64,000 bases of DNA, from the NCBI RefSeq assembly GCF_001832905.1, contig NZ_MKIR01000012.1, forward strand, positions 124,001-188,000, given 5' to 3'. A program made the translations under genes and the position numbers. This document shows, one piece after another, positions 54,205 through 63,972 of the stretch. Within the stretch, counting starts at the first letter, position 1. The number at the start of each line of letters is the position of its first letter. Source of the DNA: Floricoccus tropicus (GTDB taxonomy: Bacteria > Bacillota > Bacilli > Lactobacillales > Streptococcaceae). The notes under the pieces were generated by a model. It was not told where the DNA came from. It saw only the letters and a program-made list of their open reading frames with translations, and made no database searches.

Positions 54205-54667
54205 ATCTATTGTAATTTTTCAGTTGTCTTGCTATTTCACGGTTTTGTTCTTTGCGTTTAATAGTTTCACGCTTGTCATAATTTTTCTTACCTTTGGCAA
54301 GTCCCATTAAAACTTTGGCATAACCGTCTTTCAGATATACTCTCAAAGGAATGAAGGTCATTCCGTTTGTTGAAAGTTCTGAATCTATTTTGTCAATTTG
54401 TTTTCTATGTAGTAAAAGTTTGCGTGCTCGAACTGGGTCTACATTATAAATGTTCCCTTCATCATATGGTGAAATATGGACATTTGAAAGCCATGCTTCT
54501 CCATTACGAATACGAGCAAATCCATCCTTAAGATTTATACGAGCTGCACGGACACTTTTAATCTCTGTCCCCGTCAATACGATTCCAGCTTCAAAAGTTT
54601 CTACGATTTCATAGTCATGGCTCGCTTTTCTATTTTGAGCGACCACGTTTCCTTGACCCTTTGCCAC
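54203..54667 (-). CDS. smpB: SsrA-binding protein SmpB
   Basis: Delivers tmRNA to stalled ribosomes. [22 protein letters not shown] and [16 protein letters not shown] are family blocks; the basic tail [17 protein letters not shown] inserts into the mRNA channel. I choose GTG 54667 (154 aa, VAKGQGN-), as streptococcal SmpB begins at this residue and AGGTGG is 8 bases upstream. A GTG four codons earlier is the alternative. The first 38 bases lie inside the rnr coding region. tmRNA itself is not in the window. Confidence 0.94.
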   Translation of the reverse strand: MAKGQGNVVAQNRKASHDYEIVETFEAGIVLTGTEIKSVRAARINLKDGFARIRNGEAWLSNVHISPYDEGNIYNVDPVRARKLLLHRKQIDKIDSELSTNGMTFIPLRVYLKDGYAKVLMGLAKGKKNYDKRETIKRKEQNREIARQLKNYNR

Positions 54668-57002
54668 TTCTCTTTCCACCTTTCTGACTATTTTTAGCTA
54701 CTTTTTTATAAAAAGGTTTCTTCTCATTTTTCTTGTCGGAAGATTTTCTATCACGACCCTTTGAATCACCACGTTTAGCATCCTTGTCCTTAGGTCGTCT
54801 TGAATTTGGCTTAGATTTGCTTTTTTTCTCGACTAGATCAAGTTCGCTAGGTATATGGATAAAATCAATGTCCCCTGTCTGTCTATCAGATCGAACCAAA
54901 TTAACCTTAACCTCTTGACCCACTTTGAAAGTAAGACCAGTTTTTTCACCTTGTAAAGTCATGGTTCTTTCTAGATAATTGAAATATTCTCCGTCAAGAG
55001 TCTTGATATGGACCAAACCTTCAATGGTATTTGGTAACTCAACAAAGAATCCAAATGTTGTGACTGATGAGATAACTCCAGTAAAGTCCTGTCCAACAAA
55101 CTGTTCCATATATTCTGCTTTTTTCATCTTCTCAACTTCACGCTCAGCATCAACCGCTCGGCGTTCCATCTCACTTGAATGTTTAGCAATTTCTGGAATT
55201 TTTTCTGCCCAGTAGTCTACAGTCTTCTTGTCTGGATGAGCCATTTCTCTGATTAATCTATGAACGATTAAGTCAGGATAACGACGGATTGGACTAGTAA
55301 AGTGTGTATAGTTTTCAGCTGCCAGACCATAGTGTCCTTCATTCTTGTCATCATATCTAGCTTGTTGCATAGAACGAAGAAGCATAGTTGAAAGAACTGC
55401 ATCACCTGGCTTACCTTTAATTTTAAGCATAAAGTTTTGCAAGTCTTTTTGACTCATTTTTTGGGCTGTACCCTTAATTGGTACTCCAAAAGCTGAGGCA
55501 AAATCAATAAACCTTGCTAGTTTATCTGCTTTTGGATGTTCATGTATACGATAGATAAATGGTAACTCGGCATCTTGGAAGAAACTTGCGACAGTTTCAT
55601 TAGCAATTAACATAAATGATTCGATGAGTTTTTCAGCTACACCACGATTACGTTTAACAATATTAACTGGCTTACCATTTGAATCAACAATGATTTTTGC
55701 TTCTTCTGTATCAAAGTCAATTGAACCACGATCATGTCTCATTTTAACTAGTATTTCATGAAGATCTTTCATATGTTCTACGCTTTGAGCGATATCTGCA
55801 TATCTTTCAAGCGTTTCAACATCTGCATTAATCATTTTATTAACATCAGTGTAAGTCATACGTTCAGCTGTTTTAATAACTGATTGAGAAATCTGATAAT
55901 CAACTACCTTACCTTGATGGTCTATTTCCATAACACATGATTGAGTTAGACGGTCAACTTGTGGATTTAGAGAACAGATTCCATTTGATAGTCTCTCTGG
56001 TAGCATAGGAACTACACGGTCAGTTACATAAACACTTGTTCCACGTTCATAAGCTTCTTTATCAAGTGCCGAACCATTTGTCACATAATGAGAAACATCT
56101 GCAATATGGACTCCAAGTTCAAAATTACCATTTGGTAATATATTTATATGAACAGCATCATCTAAATCTTTAGCATCTTCACCATCAATTGTGAAGATGA
56201 TTTGATCACGATAATCAACTCTTCCCATGAAATCACTTGGTTCAACCATATCAGATACTGCATTGGCTTCGTTAATCACTTCTTGAGGGAAAGCAGAACG
56301 AATATCCATACTCTCAAGTACTTCCAATACATCAATTCCCTTATCGTCTTGATTACCAATAATTTCAATAACAAGACCTTGCATTGAATCTGGGAACTCT
56401 TTTTCAATATAATGAGTAATTTCCACTTTGACTATTTGTCCATTTTCAGGACATAATCCTTTTGGACTAAGATAGACATTATATGGAACTTTTTTATTTT
56501 TACTGATTATATATCCAATTAAATCGCTCTCTTCTTCTTGCTCTTTAGTAAAAGCAACAAATTGACCTACCATGTGCTTCAAGTTACGCTCAACTACATC
56601 AATAACTTTTGCTTCAGCAGATGTTCCAGTTAAAGGATTTGCAGGTTTGATAATTTGAAGACTTACCTTATCTTGATCAAGGGCAAAATTTGTATTACCA
56701 CGTGGTATAAAAACGTCAGGTTCATCAGCTGCAATAGTTACAAAACCAAACCCATTTGCATTGGCGTGAAAAACACCTTCAATTCCTGTTTTCTTACTTA
56801 CTTCTAATTTTTTAAATAAGCTAACTTCACCTAAATCATTAAATTCTATTTCATGTTGTGACTCCATTAAGGCAATTACGCCTATAAATTCTTTGAAGTC
56901 TTCTGCCTTATCTAGCTCTAAATCTTTAGCCAAATCTTGAATGCTAATTGATTTATTAGGGGAATTAAACAGATAATCTTTTATTTTATTTCTAATATTC
57001 AT
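54630..57002 (-). CDS. rnr: Ribonuclease R
   Basis: 3'-5' exoribonuclease that degrades structured RNA and works with tmRNA in quality control. Order: N-terminal HTH/cold-shock region, RNB catalytic domain with [14 protein letters not shown] and [10 protein letters not shown]1 domain (about 620-700; [16 protein letters not shown]), then a Lys/Arg-rich tail of about 80 residues. 790 aa. The tail runs over the smpB start, and secG lies upstream: secG-rnr-smpB, the streptococcal order. Confidence 0.95.
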   Translation of the reverse strand: MNIRNKIKDYLFNSPNKSISIQDLAKDLELDKAEDFKEFIGVIALMESQHEIEFNDLGEVSLFKKLEVSKKTGIEGVFHANANGFGFVTIAADEPDVFIPRGNTNFALDQDKVSLQIIKPANPLTGTSAEAKVIDVVERNLKHMVGQFVAFTKEQEEESDLIGYIISKNKKVPYNVYLSPKGLCPENGQIVKVEITHYIEKEFPDSMQGLVIEIIGNQDDKGIDVLEVLESMDIRSAFPQEVINEANAVSDMVEPSDFMGRVDYRDQIIFTIDGEDAKDLDDAVHINILPNGNFELGVHIADVSHYVTNGSALDKEAYERGTSVYVTDRVVPMLPERLSNGICSLNPQVDRLTQSCVMEIDHQGKVVDYQISQSVIKTAERMTYTDVNKMINADVETLERYADIAQSVEHMKDLHEILVKMRHDRGSIDFDTEEAKIIVDSNGKPVNIVKRNRGVAEKLIESFMLIANETVASFFQDAELPFIYRIHEHPKADKLARFIDFASAFGVPIKGTAQKMSQKDLQNFMLKIKGKPGDAVLSTMLLRSMQQARYDDKNEGHYGLAAENYTHFTSPIRRYPDLIVHRLIREMAHPDKKTVDYWAEKIPEIAKHSSEMERRAVDAEREVEKMKKAEYMEQFVGQDFTGVISSVTTFGFFVELPNTIEGLVHIKTLDGEYFNYLERTMTLQGEKTGLTFKVGQEVKVNLVRSDRQTGDIDFIHIPSELDLVEKKSKSKPNSRRPKDKDAKRGDSKGRDRKSSDKKNEKKPFYKKVAKNSQKGGKRSGKGSRKRGRSK

Positions 57003-57074
57003 TTCCTTCTCTTAATTTATTTCTTTAATTTTATTTGTTTTTTCTAGTCAAAACAGACTAGGAATTTACATTTC

Positions 57075-57097
57075 AAAAAAGCTGGGAAATCCCAGCT
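57075..57097 (-). terminator. Stem-loop after secG
   Basis: Minus strand: AGCTGGG, ATTT, CCCAGCT, six T. It would separate secG from rnr, at least in part. Confidence 0.88.
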
Positions 57098-57110
57098 CAG
57101 CTTAAATTAT

Positions 57111-57347
57111 TTACTTACTTGATAGTATTACCAATGCAAAACCAACAGCTAACCAAACGGCTACCATTACTGCTGTAAATCTTTGCATTACTGCTTCAAA
57201 ACCACGTGCTTTTCTTCTTTCAAATAATTGTTCACCACCACCAGAAAATGCACTAGCTGCTGGATCTTGCTTTGATGGTTGCATAATAATTGAAATAATA
57301 ATAATCACTGATAATATAAGTAAAATTGTTACAAGTGCGTTATACAT
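57111..57347 (-). CDS. secG: Preprotein translocase subunit SecG
   Basis: 78-aa protein with two membrane helices (about 3-22 and 53-75) joined by a loop containing PSKQDPAASAFSGGGEQLFERRKARG (split here around residues 24-49), the SecG hallmark. Part of the SecYEG channel. Confidence 0.93.
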   Translation of the reverse strand: MYNALVTILLILSVIIIISIIMQPSKQDPAASAFSGGGEQLFERRKARGFEAVMQRFTAVMVAVWLAVGFALVILSSK

Positions 57348-57435
57348 AGCTTCTCCTGAAATTTTTTCAATAGATAAAATAAATTATAGCACAATTTTTT
57401 AATTTTATCATCAATAAGTTTTATTACGAAAACAA

Positions 57436-59163
57436 TTACTCTTCTTCGTTGGCTTGCGCTTTTTTCTTTGCTTTTTTCTTACGATTATTTTTAAGATTTT
57501 CTTCTGAACGAACTTCCATTACTACTGGTAAGATAACTGGACGTCTCTTAGTTTGCTCATATAAATATTTACCTAATGCATCTCTGATTTCTTGTTTAAT
57601 TTCAGTCCAATCAAATTCATCTTTTTTTAGATAATTACTTACAGTTTCATTTACTAAGTTTGCACTATCTTTTATTAAATCACGGCTTTGTTTCACATAT
57701 ACAAAACCTCTTGTGTGTACTTTAGCACGACTGATAATCTTTTTATCCTTCTTACTGATAGTAATTACAGCAATGAAAATACCATCTTCTGAAAGAATCT
57801 TTCTATCTCGAAGTACAATACTTCCGATATCACCAACACCACTACCATCAATCATTATATTATCTGCTGTAACTGCGCCCGCTGGAACAAATACACCATC
57901 CTCATATGAAAGAATATCGCCTCGTTTTTCAATGAAAATATTTTCTGGTTTAATACCGACTTCCATTGCACACTCTGCATGTGCTTCTAGCTCACGATAT
58001 TCACCTTGAACTGGAATTAGATTTTTAGGCTGCATGATGTCAATCATTGTTTGCAAATCACGCACATTAGCATGTCCTGAAACTTTAATTTCAGCAGCTA
58101 ATAATTTCATAATTCCACCAGCTTTATATACTATATTTTCAGTCTTAGCTACAAAAGTTTCCATCGAAACTGTAGGACTTGTTACGGCAAATACTAGATC
58201 GCCTTCTTTGATTTTCACCTGTTTATTACGACCTGTTGCCATATCTGCAACTGCTCTAATTGGCTCACCCATTCTACCAGCTTCTAAAATAAGAATTTCA
58301 TCATCAGCATAGTTTTTAATATTTTTAAGGGGAACAATCATTCCATCATCAACAGTTAATTTACCTAGACGACGAGCAGTTTCAACAATTTGATCCATAT
58401 CATGACCAGTTAAAGCAACAGCACGGCCAGCGCGAGCAGCAGCATCAATAGTTTGTTGGATACGAGCAAGGTTACCTGCAACGCTGGCAACAATAACTCT
58501 ACCTTCCCAGTCAGATATCACGTCATAAATTTTTTCAGCAACTTCATTTTCACTTGCTGATTGTTCTGTTGATAAAGCATTTGCTGAATCACTTAGGAGG
58601 GCAAGAACACCTTGACTTCCAATTTCTGCCAAACGACCAAGATTTGTTTTATATCCTTGAGTTACTGCTGGATCAAATTTGAAGTCACCAGTGTAAACAA
58701 TATTTCCTTCTTTTGTTCCAATTACAATACCAAGACTATCTGGAATAGTATGAGTTGTACTGAAGAAAGAGATATTTACTCCACCAAAATCAATTTCAGT
58801 TTTTTCATTTACAATATGAAAGTCATTGAATTTTTTCGTTGCTTCGTAATCTTTTACATTAAGTTTCGCAAGCTCAACAGTTAATTCACTAGCAAATACT
58901 GGAACATTAACATCTGCTAATAGGTAAGGTAAACCACCTATTGAGTCAGGATGTCCATGTGTTAGGAAAATACCAGCAACACGTTCAGCATTTTCAGCAA
59001 GGTAAGTTGTTTGTGGGATTACAAAATCAACACCAAGCATCTCTGTCTCTGGATATTTCAACCCAGCATCAAGTACAAAAATTGATTCATCAACTTCAAC
59101 TGCATACATATTTTTCCCAAATTCGCGTACTCCACCTAAGGGAATTATTTTTATATCACTCAT
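57436..59163 (-). CDS. rnjB: Ribonuclease J2
   Basis: Metallo-beta-lactamase/beta-CASP RNase that pairs with RNase J1 in mRNA decay and 5' processing. The zinc motif reads THGHPDSIGG (68-77), lacking the second His of HxHxDH. This is the feature that separates the weakly active J2 from J1 (HGHEDHIGG). The later HTHTIPDSLG and GDFKFDPA blocks and KVSGHA are present. 575 aa is usual; a basic C-terminal tail follows. Divergent from the Nudix gene. Confidence 0.9.
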   Translation of the reverse strand: MSDIKIIPLGGVREFGKNMYAVEVDESIFVLDAGLKYPETEMLGVDFVIPQTTYLAENAERVAGIFLTHGHPDSIGGLPYLLADVNVPVFASELTVELAKLNVKDYEATKKFNDFHIVNEKTEIDFGGVNISFFSTTHTIPDSLGIVIGTKEGNIVYTGDFKFDPAVTQGYKTNLGRLAEIGSQGVLALLSDSANALSTEQSASENEVAEKIYDVISDWEGRVIVASVAGNLARIQQTIDAAARAGRAVALTGHDMDQIVETARRLGKLTVDDGMIVPLKNIKNYADDEILILEAGRMGEPIRAVADMATGRNKQVKIKEGDLVFAVTSPTVSMETFVAKTENIVYKAGGIMKLLAAEIKVSGHANVRDLQTMIDIMQPKNLIPVQGEYRELEAHAECAMEVGIKPENIFIEKRGDILSYEDGVFVPAGAVTADNIMIDGSGVGDIGSIVLRDRKILSEDGIFIAVITISKKDKKIISRAKVHTRGFVYVKQSRDLIKDSANLVNETVSNYLKKDEFDWTEIKQEIRDALGKYLYEQTKRRPVILPVVMEVRSEENLKNNRKKKAKKKAQANEEE

Positions 59164-59353
59164 TTATTTTTCTCCAATTATTTATTTTATCCAAGTAGTA
59201 ATACTTAGCTTTTACAAGTAACTGCCACCAGTTACTACCGATTGATACACTTTCCAAAGTATACCATTAATCACTAAAAATTTCAATTTTGACAGCTATC
59301 AACAATATATTTCAAAAATATGATATATTAATAAAAAGAAAAGGAGGATTCAT

Positions 59354-59800
59354 ATGACTAATGACTTAACTATATTAACTGATGATGGAAAAGTGAATGT
59401 TCGAACTGCTGCCTGGATAGAACATGATGGAAAACTTTTAGTATGTAAATTCTTTGATGGAGTGATATCTCTTCCTGGTGGAAGGATAAAGTTTGGAGAA
59501 ACCAGCCAAGAAGCTGTAAAAAGAGAAGTATATGAAGAAATTGGCGAAAAACCTAAATCAGCAAAGTTTATGGCTGTAATTGAAAATCTTTTTAATCTTA
59601 AAGTTCCCTATCATGAGTATTTATTCGTCTATAAAGTCGAAATTGATTACAAATCAGAATACCAGCCTAATGAGGAAAATAATCAAACATTATTCTGGAT
59701 TGATATGAATGAAATTGATTCTTTACAACCTAAAGAGTTATTAAAGTTAAAAGGATTATCTGATAATAAACTCCCCTTACACCTAGTAAATATTGACTAA
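59354..59800 (+). CDS. Nudix hydrolase
   Basis: Hydrolyses a nucleoside-diphosphate-linked compound. The Nudix box is complete: GGRIKFGETSQEAVKREV, then YEEIGE (residues about 44-66). 148 aa, single domain, no other motif, so the substrate is open. AAGGAGG precedes the ATG. It stands alone between rnjB and dapA and shares a terminator with dapA. Confidence 0.9.
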   Translation: MTNDLTILTDDGKVNVRTAAWIEHDGKLLVCKFFDGVISLPGGRIKFGETSQEAVKREVYEEIGEKPKSAKFMAVIENLFNLKVPYHEYLFVYKVEIDYKSEYQPNEENNQTLFWIDMNEIDSLQPKELLKLKGLSDNKLPLHLVNID

Positions 59801-59831
59801 AAAGGCTGTCTCACAAGAGACAAGCCTTTTT
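59801..59831. terminator. Bidirectional terminator between Nudix gene and dapA
   Basis: AAAGGCT-GTCTC, loop, GAGAC-AAGCCTTT with one bulge, T-runs on both sides. Confidence 0.88.
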
Positions 59832-60711
59832 ATCTTTCAACAATATCAATAATTTTCTTAGCTTCTTCACTTGTTGCAGCAACAAGTGGTAAACGAAGTG
59901 GACCGACATTAAATCCTTGATGATTCAATACTGCTTTCACCGGAGCAGGGCTAGGCAATGAGAACAGAGCATTTACTTTTGGAAGTAATTTTCTTTGAAT
60001 CGCTGCTGACTCGGCAATATATCCTCTATCAATATTTTCAAAAATTTTGTAGAAATCATCACCTGCTACATGTGATGCAACAGATATAACACCTTGTGCC
60101 CCTAAAGCTTTGGCATGGAAGGCTAGCCCATCCTCACCTGTATAGACTAAGAAATCTTCTGGAGCTCCTTCAATTAATTCAGTAAGGTTTTCAACACCTG
60201 TACATTCTTTAATTGCAATGATATTTGGATGCTTAGCAAGACGTAAACTTGTAGCAACACCAAGGCTAGCTACAGTACGTCCTGGTACATTATAAAGAAT
60301 AATTGGTAAATCACTTGAATCAGCTATTGCTGTGAAATGTTGAAATAGACCTTCTTGGCTTGGTTTATTATAGTAAGGAACAACAGCAAGTCCAGCAGCG
60401 AATCCACCAAAATTATCAACTTCCTTAACAAAGTTAACTGAATCACGAGTATCATTTGTTCCGACACCTGCAATTAATGGAATTCTTCCATCAACAATTT
60501 TTTGTACAGCTGCAAAAAGTTCTAACTCTTCATCATGTGTTAGCGTTGGGCTTTCACCTGTTGTACCTGCGAGAATTAATCCTTCAGTATGATGATCAAT
60601 CAAATGTTCAATCAATTTAGGTAATGCTTCAAAATTAATATCTCCATTTTCTTTAAACGGAGTTACTAATGCTGTAATAATTTTAGCGTCTTTTAATGGA
60701 TTAACTGTCAT
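59830..60711 (-). CDS. dapA: 4-hydroxy-tetrahydrodipicolinate synthase
   Basis: Condenses pyruvate with aspartate semialdehyde, the first step toward diaminopimelate and lysine. GTTGESPTL (49-57), ILYNVPGRT (catalytic Tyr) and IIAIKECTG (Schiff-base Lys, about 162) are present; 293 aa. It begins 15 bases after asd, with GGAG before the ATG, so asd-dapA is an operon that makes and uses the semialdehyde. Confidence 0.96.
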   Translation of the reverse strand: MTVNPLKDAKIITALVTPFKENGDINFEALPKLIEHLIDHHTEGLILAGTTGESPTLTHDEELELFAAVQKIVDGRIPLIAGVGTNDTRDSVNFVKEVDNFGGFAAGLAVVPYYNKPSQEGLFQHFTAIADSSDLPIILYNVPGRTVASLGVATSLRLAKHPNIIAIKECTGVENLTELIEGAPEDFLVYTGEDGLAFHAKALGAQGVISVASHVAGDDFYKIFENIDRGYIAESAAIQRKLLPKVNALFSLPSPAPVKAVLNHQGFNVGPLRLPLVAATSEEAKKIIDIVER

Positions 60712-60726
60712 AATATCTCCTTGCCT

Positions 60727-61812
60727 TTAAATAAGGTCAAATACTAACTCTTCGGTTGCTCTAACTAGATCACGTTCATATAATGTTTCAGCGATTTGAA
60801 CTGAATTCCATGCAGCTCCTTTAAGAAGGTTATCTGAAACGACCCACATATGGATACCATTTTCAACATCTAAATCTTTTCTCAAACGACCTACAAATGT
60901 TTCTTTTTTACCAGCTGCATTGACTGCTTGTGGGTAAATTTGATTATTAGTATCATCTTCTAATACTGCTCCAGGGAAAGATCCAATTGCTTCTTTAACA
61001 TCCTCAATATCAGCGACTTTTTCAGTTTCTATATATACTGATTCTGAATGTCCTGTAATTACTGGAATACGTACACAAGTTGCTGAAACCTGAATTGAAG
61101 CATCTTCCATGATTTTCTTAGTTTCATTAGTCATTTTCATTTCTTCATATGTATAATCATTGTCAGTGAAAACATCAATTTGTGGAAGTGCATTAAAGGC
61201 AATAGGATAGTGTTTCTTATCACCTGAACATGGTAAAATTTCAGCCTTCAAATCAGCAGGATTAACACCGTCATTTACTACTTGACCTAATTGATCCATA
61301 GTTTCTTGTATTGCTTTTGCTCCCGCACCTGATACAGCCTGATAAGTAGACACAATAATACGTTTAAGTCCATAATCTCTACGTATTGGTTCTAAAGCTA
61401 CCATCATTTGAATAGTTGAGCAGTTTGGACAGGCAATGATTCCTTTATGTGAATCAAGTGCATGAGCATTTACCTCTGGAACAACCAATGGTGCATTTTC
61501 ATTCATACGGAAATGACTAGTATTGTCAACTACGACTGCTCCTGACTTAACAGCATATGGTGCATACTTAGCTGAAACACTACCACCAGCTGAGAAGAGG
61601 GCGATATCAACGTCTCCAAATGAGTCCTCAGTCAACTCTTCAACAACAACATCTTGTCCCTTATATTGCAATACCTTACCAGCAGAGCGGATACTTGAAA
61701 GCAACTTAACCTTCTTAATAGGTAGGATAGTTGATTCTTCAAGCATTTTTATCATTTGAGTTCCTACGGCACCTGTGGCACCAACGACTGCAACTGTATA
61801 AGATTTTGACAT
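60727..61812 (-). CDS. asd: Aspartate-semialdehyde dehydrogenase
   Basis: Reduces aspartyl phosphate to aspartate semialdehyde with NADPH. The N-terminal [15 protein letters not shown] (Rossmann) and CPNCSTIQ (catalytic Cys, about 128) are clear. I start at ATG 61812 (361 aa), as AAGGAG lies 5 bases before it; the residues upstream are not conserved. The promoter appears to be TATAAT at 61860-61865, after the terminator of the GNAT gene. Confidence 0.95.
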   Translation of the reverse strand: MSKSYTVAVVGATGAVGTQMIKMLEESTILPIKKVKLLSSIRSAGKVLQYKGQDVVVEELTEDSFGDVDIALFSAGGSVSAKYAPYAVKSGAVVVDNTSHFRMNENAPLVVPEVNAHALDSHKGIIACPNCSTIQMMVALEPIRRDYGLKRIIVSTYQAVSGAGAKAIQETMDQLGQVVNDGVNPADLKAEILPCSGDKKHYPIAFNALPQIDVFTDNDYTYEEMKMTNETKKIMEDASIQVSATCVRIPVITGHSESVYIETEKVADIEDVKEAIGSFPGAVLEDDTNNQIYPQAVNAAGKKETFVGRLRKDLDVENGIHMWVVSDNLLKGAAWNSVQIAETLYERDLVRATEELVFDLI

Positions 61813-61859
61813 ATAAACTCCTTTTTTTATTTCCATTTGGAAAATTCTAAATTTTCACC

Positions 61860-61865
61860 ATTATA
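61860..61865 (-). promoter_or_regulatory. -10 of the asd-dapA operon
   Basis: Minus-strand TATAAT in AGTATAATGG, about 50 bases before the asd ATG, just after the upstream terminator. The -35 is poor. Confidence 0.5.
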
Positions 61866-61879
61866 CTACTTTTGTTAAC

Positions 61880-61903
61880 AAAAAAAAAGTCCCGAGAGAC
61901 TTT
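61880..61903 (-). terminator. Terminator after the GNAT gene upstream of asd
   Basis: Minus strand: AAAGTC, 6-base loop, GACTTT, then more than six T. Confidence 0.8.
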
Positions 61904-61919
61904 CCTAACACAAAAATTG

Positions 61920-62558
61920 TTACTCAAAATTTTTAATAAATGACCAATTACCAGTTTCTCCATATTTTTGTTTTAATATTGAACGATTGAATTCTTTAAA
62001 TCCTAATTTTTTATAAAAAGTTGTATTTTTATCTTCATTTGTTACTAAAGTCATATTTTTGGCACCATTTTTAATTACCATTGGAAAAATACAGTTTTCC
62101 ATCATATGACTACCTAATCCTTCACCTTGCATTTCAATATCAACAGCAAGCATTTCTAAATGCCATGTATACTCATTCCTTTTTGTTTCACAGGGCTTTA
62201 GACCATCATCTATACTTATTAGTAAAGATAAAAGAGGTCTACTAATAAAACTAGGTAAAAGTGACTTGCCTCCAGATTTAAGATAGTCAAATATCCCTAT
62301 ATCTTTAGATTCTGGTTCAATAATCAAAGCCATAGATACAATTTTATCATTGATAGTTCCAACTACACCACATGAATTCCTTACATAACTTGTAACTAGC
62401 ACTTTAAATAATTTTTTTATGTAAATGTAATAATCATCATGGCTGTTAAAACTAGCCTTTAATCCATTATAAAATAAGGGACAAAACTCAAATGCTCTAG
62501 AAGTTAGGTCTGCAAGTCGTTCAGTATCCTCCATAGCTGCTACTCTGTATCTCACCAT
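61920..62558 (-). CDS. GNAT-family N-acetyltransferase
   Basis: 212 aa. LEMLAVDIEMQGEGLGSHMM (residues about 133-152) is the acetyl-CoA loop, and YKKLGFKEFNRS near the end is typical of GNATs. Substrate unknown. It lies between the ncRNA terminator and the asd promoter, apparently as its own short unit. GGAGG is 11 bases before ATG. No relation to the asd pathway is evident. Confidence 0.82.
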   Translation of the reverse strand: MVRYRVAAMEDTERLADLTSRAFEFCPLFYNGLKASFNSHDDYYIYIKKLFKVLVTSYVRNSCGVVGTINDKIVSMALIIEPESKDIGIFDYLKSGGKSLLPSFISRPLLSLLISIDDGLKPCETKRNEYTWHLEMLAVDIEMQGEGLGSHMMENCIFPMVIKNGAKNMTLVTNEDKNTTFYKKLGFKEFNRSILKQKYGETGNWSFIKNFE

Positions 62559-62609
62559 TTATAAATATACCTCCACAAAAGAAATATAGCACTTTCTAAA
62601 AAGAAGTAC

Positions 62610-62773
62610 AAAAAAAGACCTAACCAAAAGATTAGGTCTTATGTGGCAAACTTTCATCCGTGGTAAGAAGGTTCACACAACTTACCAATATCTCATCAAT
62701 CCTTGACGGGCTATGCCCTAGATATCCACTGCTTCGACGTGATTATAATAATCACGAATCGACTCATCGCATA
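62610..62773 (-). ncRNA. Structured small RNA, candidate asd RNA motif
   Basis: A full transcription unit without an ORF: promoter TTGCAC (62803-62808), 17-base spacer, TATAAT (62780-62785); about 164 bases; and a terminator AAGACCTAA/TTAGGTCTT with seven T (62610-62640). Inside are several strong stems: GTGATTA/TAATCAC, GGGC/GCCC, GGTAAG/CTTACC and ATATCT/AGATAT. It stands upstream of the asd region, the place where the asd RNA motif of streptococci is found. The link to that motif is from memory of position and pattern, so the class is uncertain; a riboswitch for the GNAT gene is less likely. Confidence 0.6.
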
Positions 62774-62779
62774 AACAAG

Positions 62780-62808
62780 ATTATATTATAATTAATCACT
62801 TTGTGCAA
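62780..62808 (-). promoter_or_regulatory. Promoter of the small RNA
   Basis: TTGCAC, 17 bases, TATAAT on the minus strand, with the -35 inside the 3' end of the DUF488 gene. One of the best sigma-70-type promoters in the window. Confidence 0.75.
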
Positions 62809-63163
62809 GCCTCTTGTTTAAAAAGTCTTCTAGTACTAATCCATGATTATGTTGTCTATCTCTTGCACCGATTAATAAAAGCACATCTTCTTTCTTCAAG
62901 ATTTCTCTTACAAAATTGACAAACTCATTACTTTTAGGATTTTTTGAAAGTTCGTCCAAATATAAACTAGAAAACTCAGCAAATTTTTCTGGTTCGTGAT
63001 TAAACCATTTTCGTAAGTCATTTGAAGGAGCAATATCTTTAGCCCAATAATCAAGATTTGCCCTTTCTTTAGACATTCCACGCGGCCAAATTCGGTCACA
63101 AAGAATTCTAAACCCAGAAGGAAAATCCTTGTCATAGATTCTGGTTAATATTATTTTTTTCAT
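62792..63163 (-). CDS. DUF488 family protein
   Basis: 123-aa soluble protein with the DUF488 pattern: RIYDKDFPSGFRILCDRIWP, RGMSKERANLDYWAKDIAPS, then LRKWFNHEPEKF and LLIGARDRQHNH. Function unknown; the family is widespread. No operon partner; its 3' end contains the -35 of the small RNA. Confidence 0.88.
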   Translation of the reverse strand: MKKIILTRIYDKDFPSGFRILCDRIWPRGMSKERANLDYWAKDIAPSNDLRKWFNHEPEKFAEFSSLYLDELSKNPKSNEFVNFVREILKKEDVLLLIGARDRQHNHGLVLEDFLNKRLAQSD

Positions 63164-63228
63164 AATAAATCTCCTCGTATTTGATAATTATTATACCAAT
63201 ACAACAATAAATATAAATTATCCCCCAT

Positions 63229-63264
63229 AATAGTTAACTTTATGTTAAAATTGTAGTTGTCAAT
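63229..63264 (+). promoter_or_regulatory. Probable BirA operator and promoter of bioY
   Basis: AATAGTTAAC and GTTGTCAAT are inverted half-sites close to the BirA pattern (TTGTTAAC / GTTAACAA), separated by 17 bases, a little more than the usual 14-16. The spacer holds an extended -10, TGTTAAAAT, so binding would cover the promoter. The right half differs at two positions. Confidence 0.55.
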
Positions 63265-63279
63265 TCAAGGAGGACATAT

Positions 63280-63819
63280 ATGAATAAAACAACTCGAGAT
63301 TTAGCGCTAAGTGCAATTTTTGCAGCTCTAATCGGAATTCTATCACAATTTACAATTCCACTTGGTACTATCCCATTAACATTACAAACATTTGCAGTAG
63401 GGTTAGTTGTTACTATTTTAGGAACTAGAAACGGAACAGTTGCTGTATGTATTTATTTGATTATGGGAATGATTGGAGTTCCTGTATTTGCTGGTGGCTC
63501 ATCAGGTTTTGGAGCATTATTAGGACCAACAGGTGGTTTCTTAATCGGATTTATATTTAATGCTCTATCTACGGGGATAATTATAGATAAAACAAAATCA
63601 GATTATCTATGGGCAATTATTGCAAATATAATCGGCTCTTTCGTTACCTTATTCTTCGGTACAATATGGCTTAAATATAATTTAGACTTATCTTGGACAA
63701 AAGGTTTTGCTGCTGGATTCACTCCTTTTATTATTCCAGGATTAATAAAAGCCGCAGCTGCAGGTTATTTAGGTATTCTAATAAAAAACCGTATACCTAA
63801 AAGAATTATGGGTAACTAG
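63280..63819 (+). CDS. bioY: Biotin transporter BioY (S component)
   Basis: Membrane S-component that binds biotin and works with a shared ECF energizer (not in this window). 179 aa, about six helices; signatures PLGTIPLTLQTFAVGL, PVFAGGSSGFGALLGPTGGF (split) and a C-terminal PGLIKAAAAGYLG. AAGGAGG is 7 bases before ATG. With birA and pyc it forms the biotin-related set of this window, and its promoter carries a probable BirA site. Confidence 0.95.
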   Translation: MNKTTRDLALSAIFAALIGILSQFTIPLGTIPLTLQTFAVGLVVTILGTRNGTVAVCIYLIMGMIGVPVFAGGSSGFGALLGPTGGFLIGFIFNALSTGIIIDKTKSDYLWAIIANIIGSFVTLFFGTIWLKYNLDLSWTKGFAAGFTPFIIPGLIKAAAAGYLGILIKNRIPKRIMGN

Positions 63820-63845
63820 ATAACTTTTAATATAATTGTTAATGA

Positions 63846-63877
63846 GTGTGAATGTTATTAAAACATTCACGCTTTTT
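63846..63877 (+). terminator. Terminator after bioY
   Basis: GTGAATGTT, ATTAA, AACATTCAC, then GCTTTTTA. Confidence 0.78.
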
Positions 63878-63929
63878 ATATGTATCTATATATAAATGTT
63901 ATTTACTATATCGTAATTGCTCAATATAT

Positions 63930-63959
63930 AAAAAAGAACATTGGTCGAAACCAACATTC
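63930..63959 (-). terminator. Terminator of the partial gene at the right end
   Basis: Minus strand: GAATGTTGGT, TTCG, ACCAATGTTC (two wobble pairs), six T. Confidence 0.8.
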
Positions 63960-63972
63960 CTTATATTTTTAA

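Noticed and set aside
54116-54310. Plus-strand ORF of 64 codons across the smpB end
   Set aside because: It has no ribosome site, overlaps smpB antisense and the stem-loop region, and its residues resemble no protein family.
57436-59163. RNase J1 (rnjA)
   Set aside because: The zinc motif is HGHPDS rather than HGHEDH, which is the J2 form.
62610-62773. T-box, SRP RNA, RNase P RNA or tmRNA
   Set aside because: No T-box AGGGUGG sequence, no GNGGAAGG SRP loop, none of the conserved RNase P blocks and no tRNA-like ends were seen.
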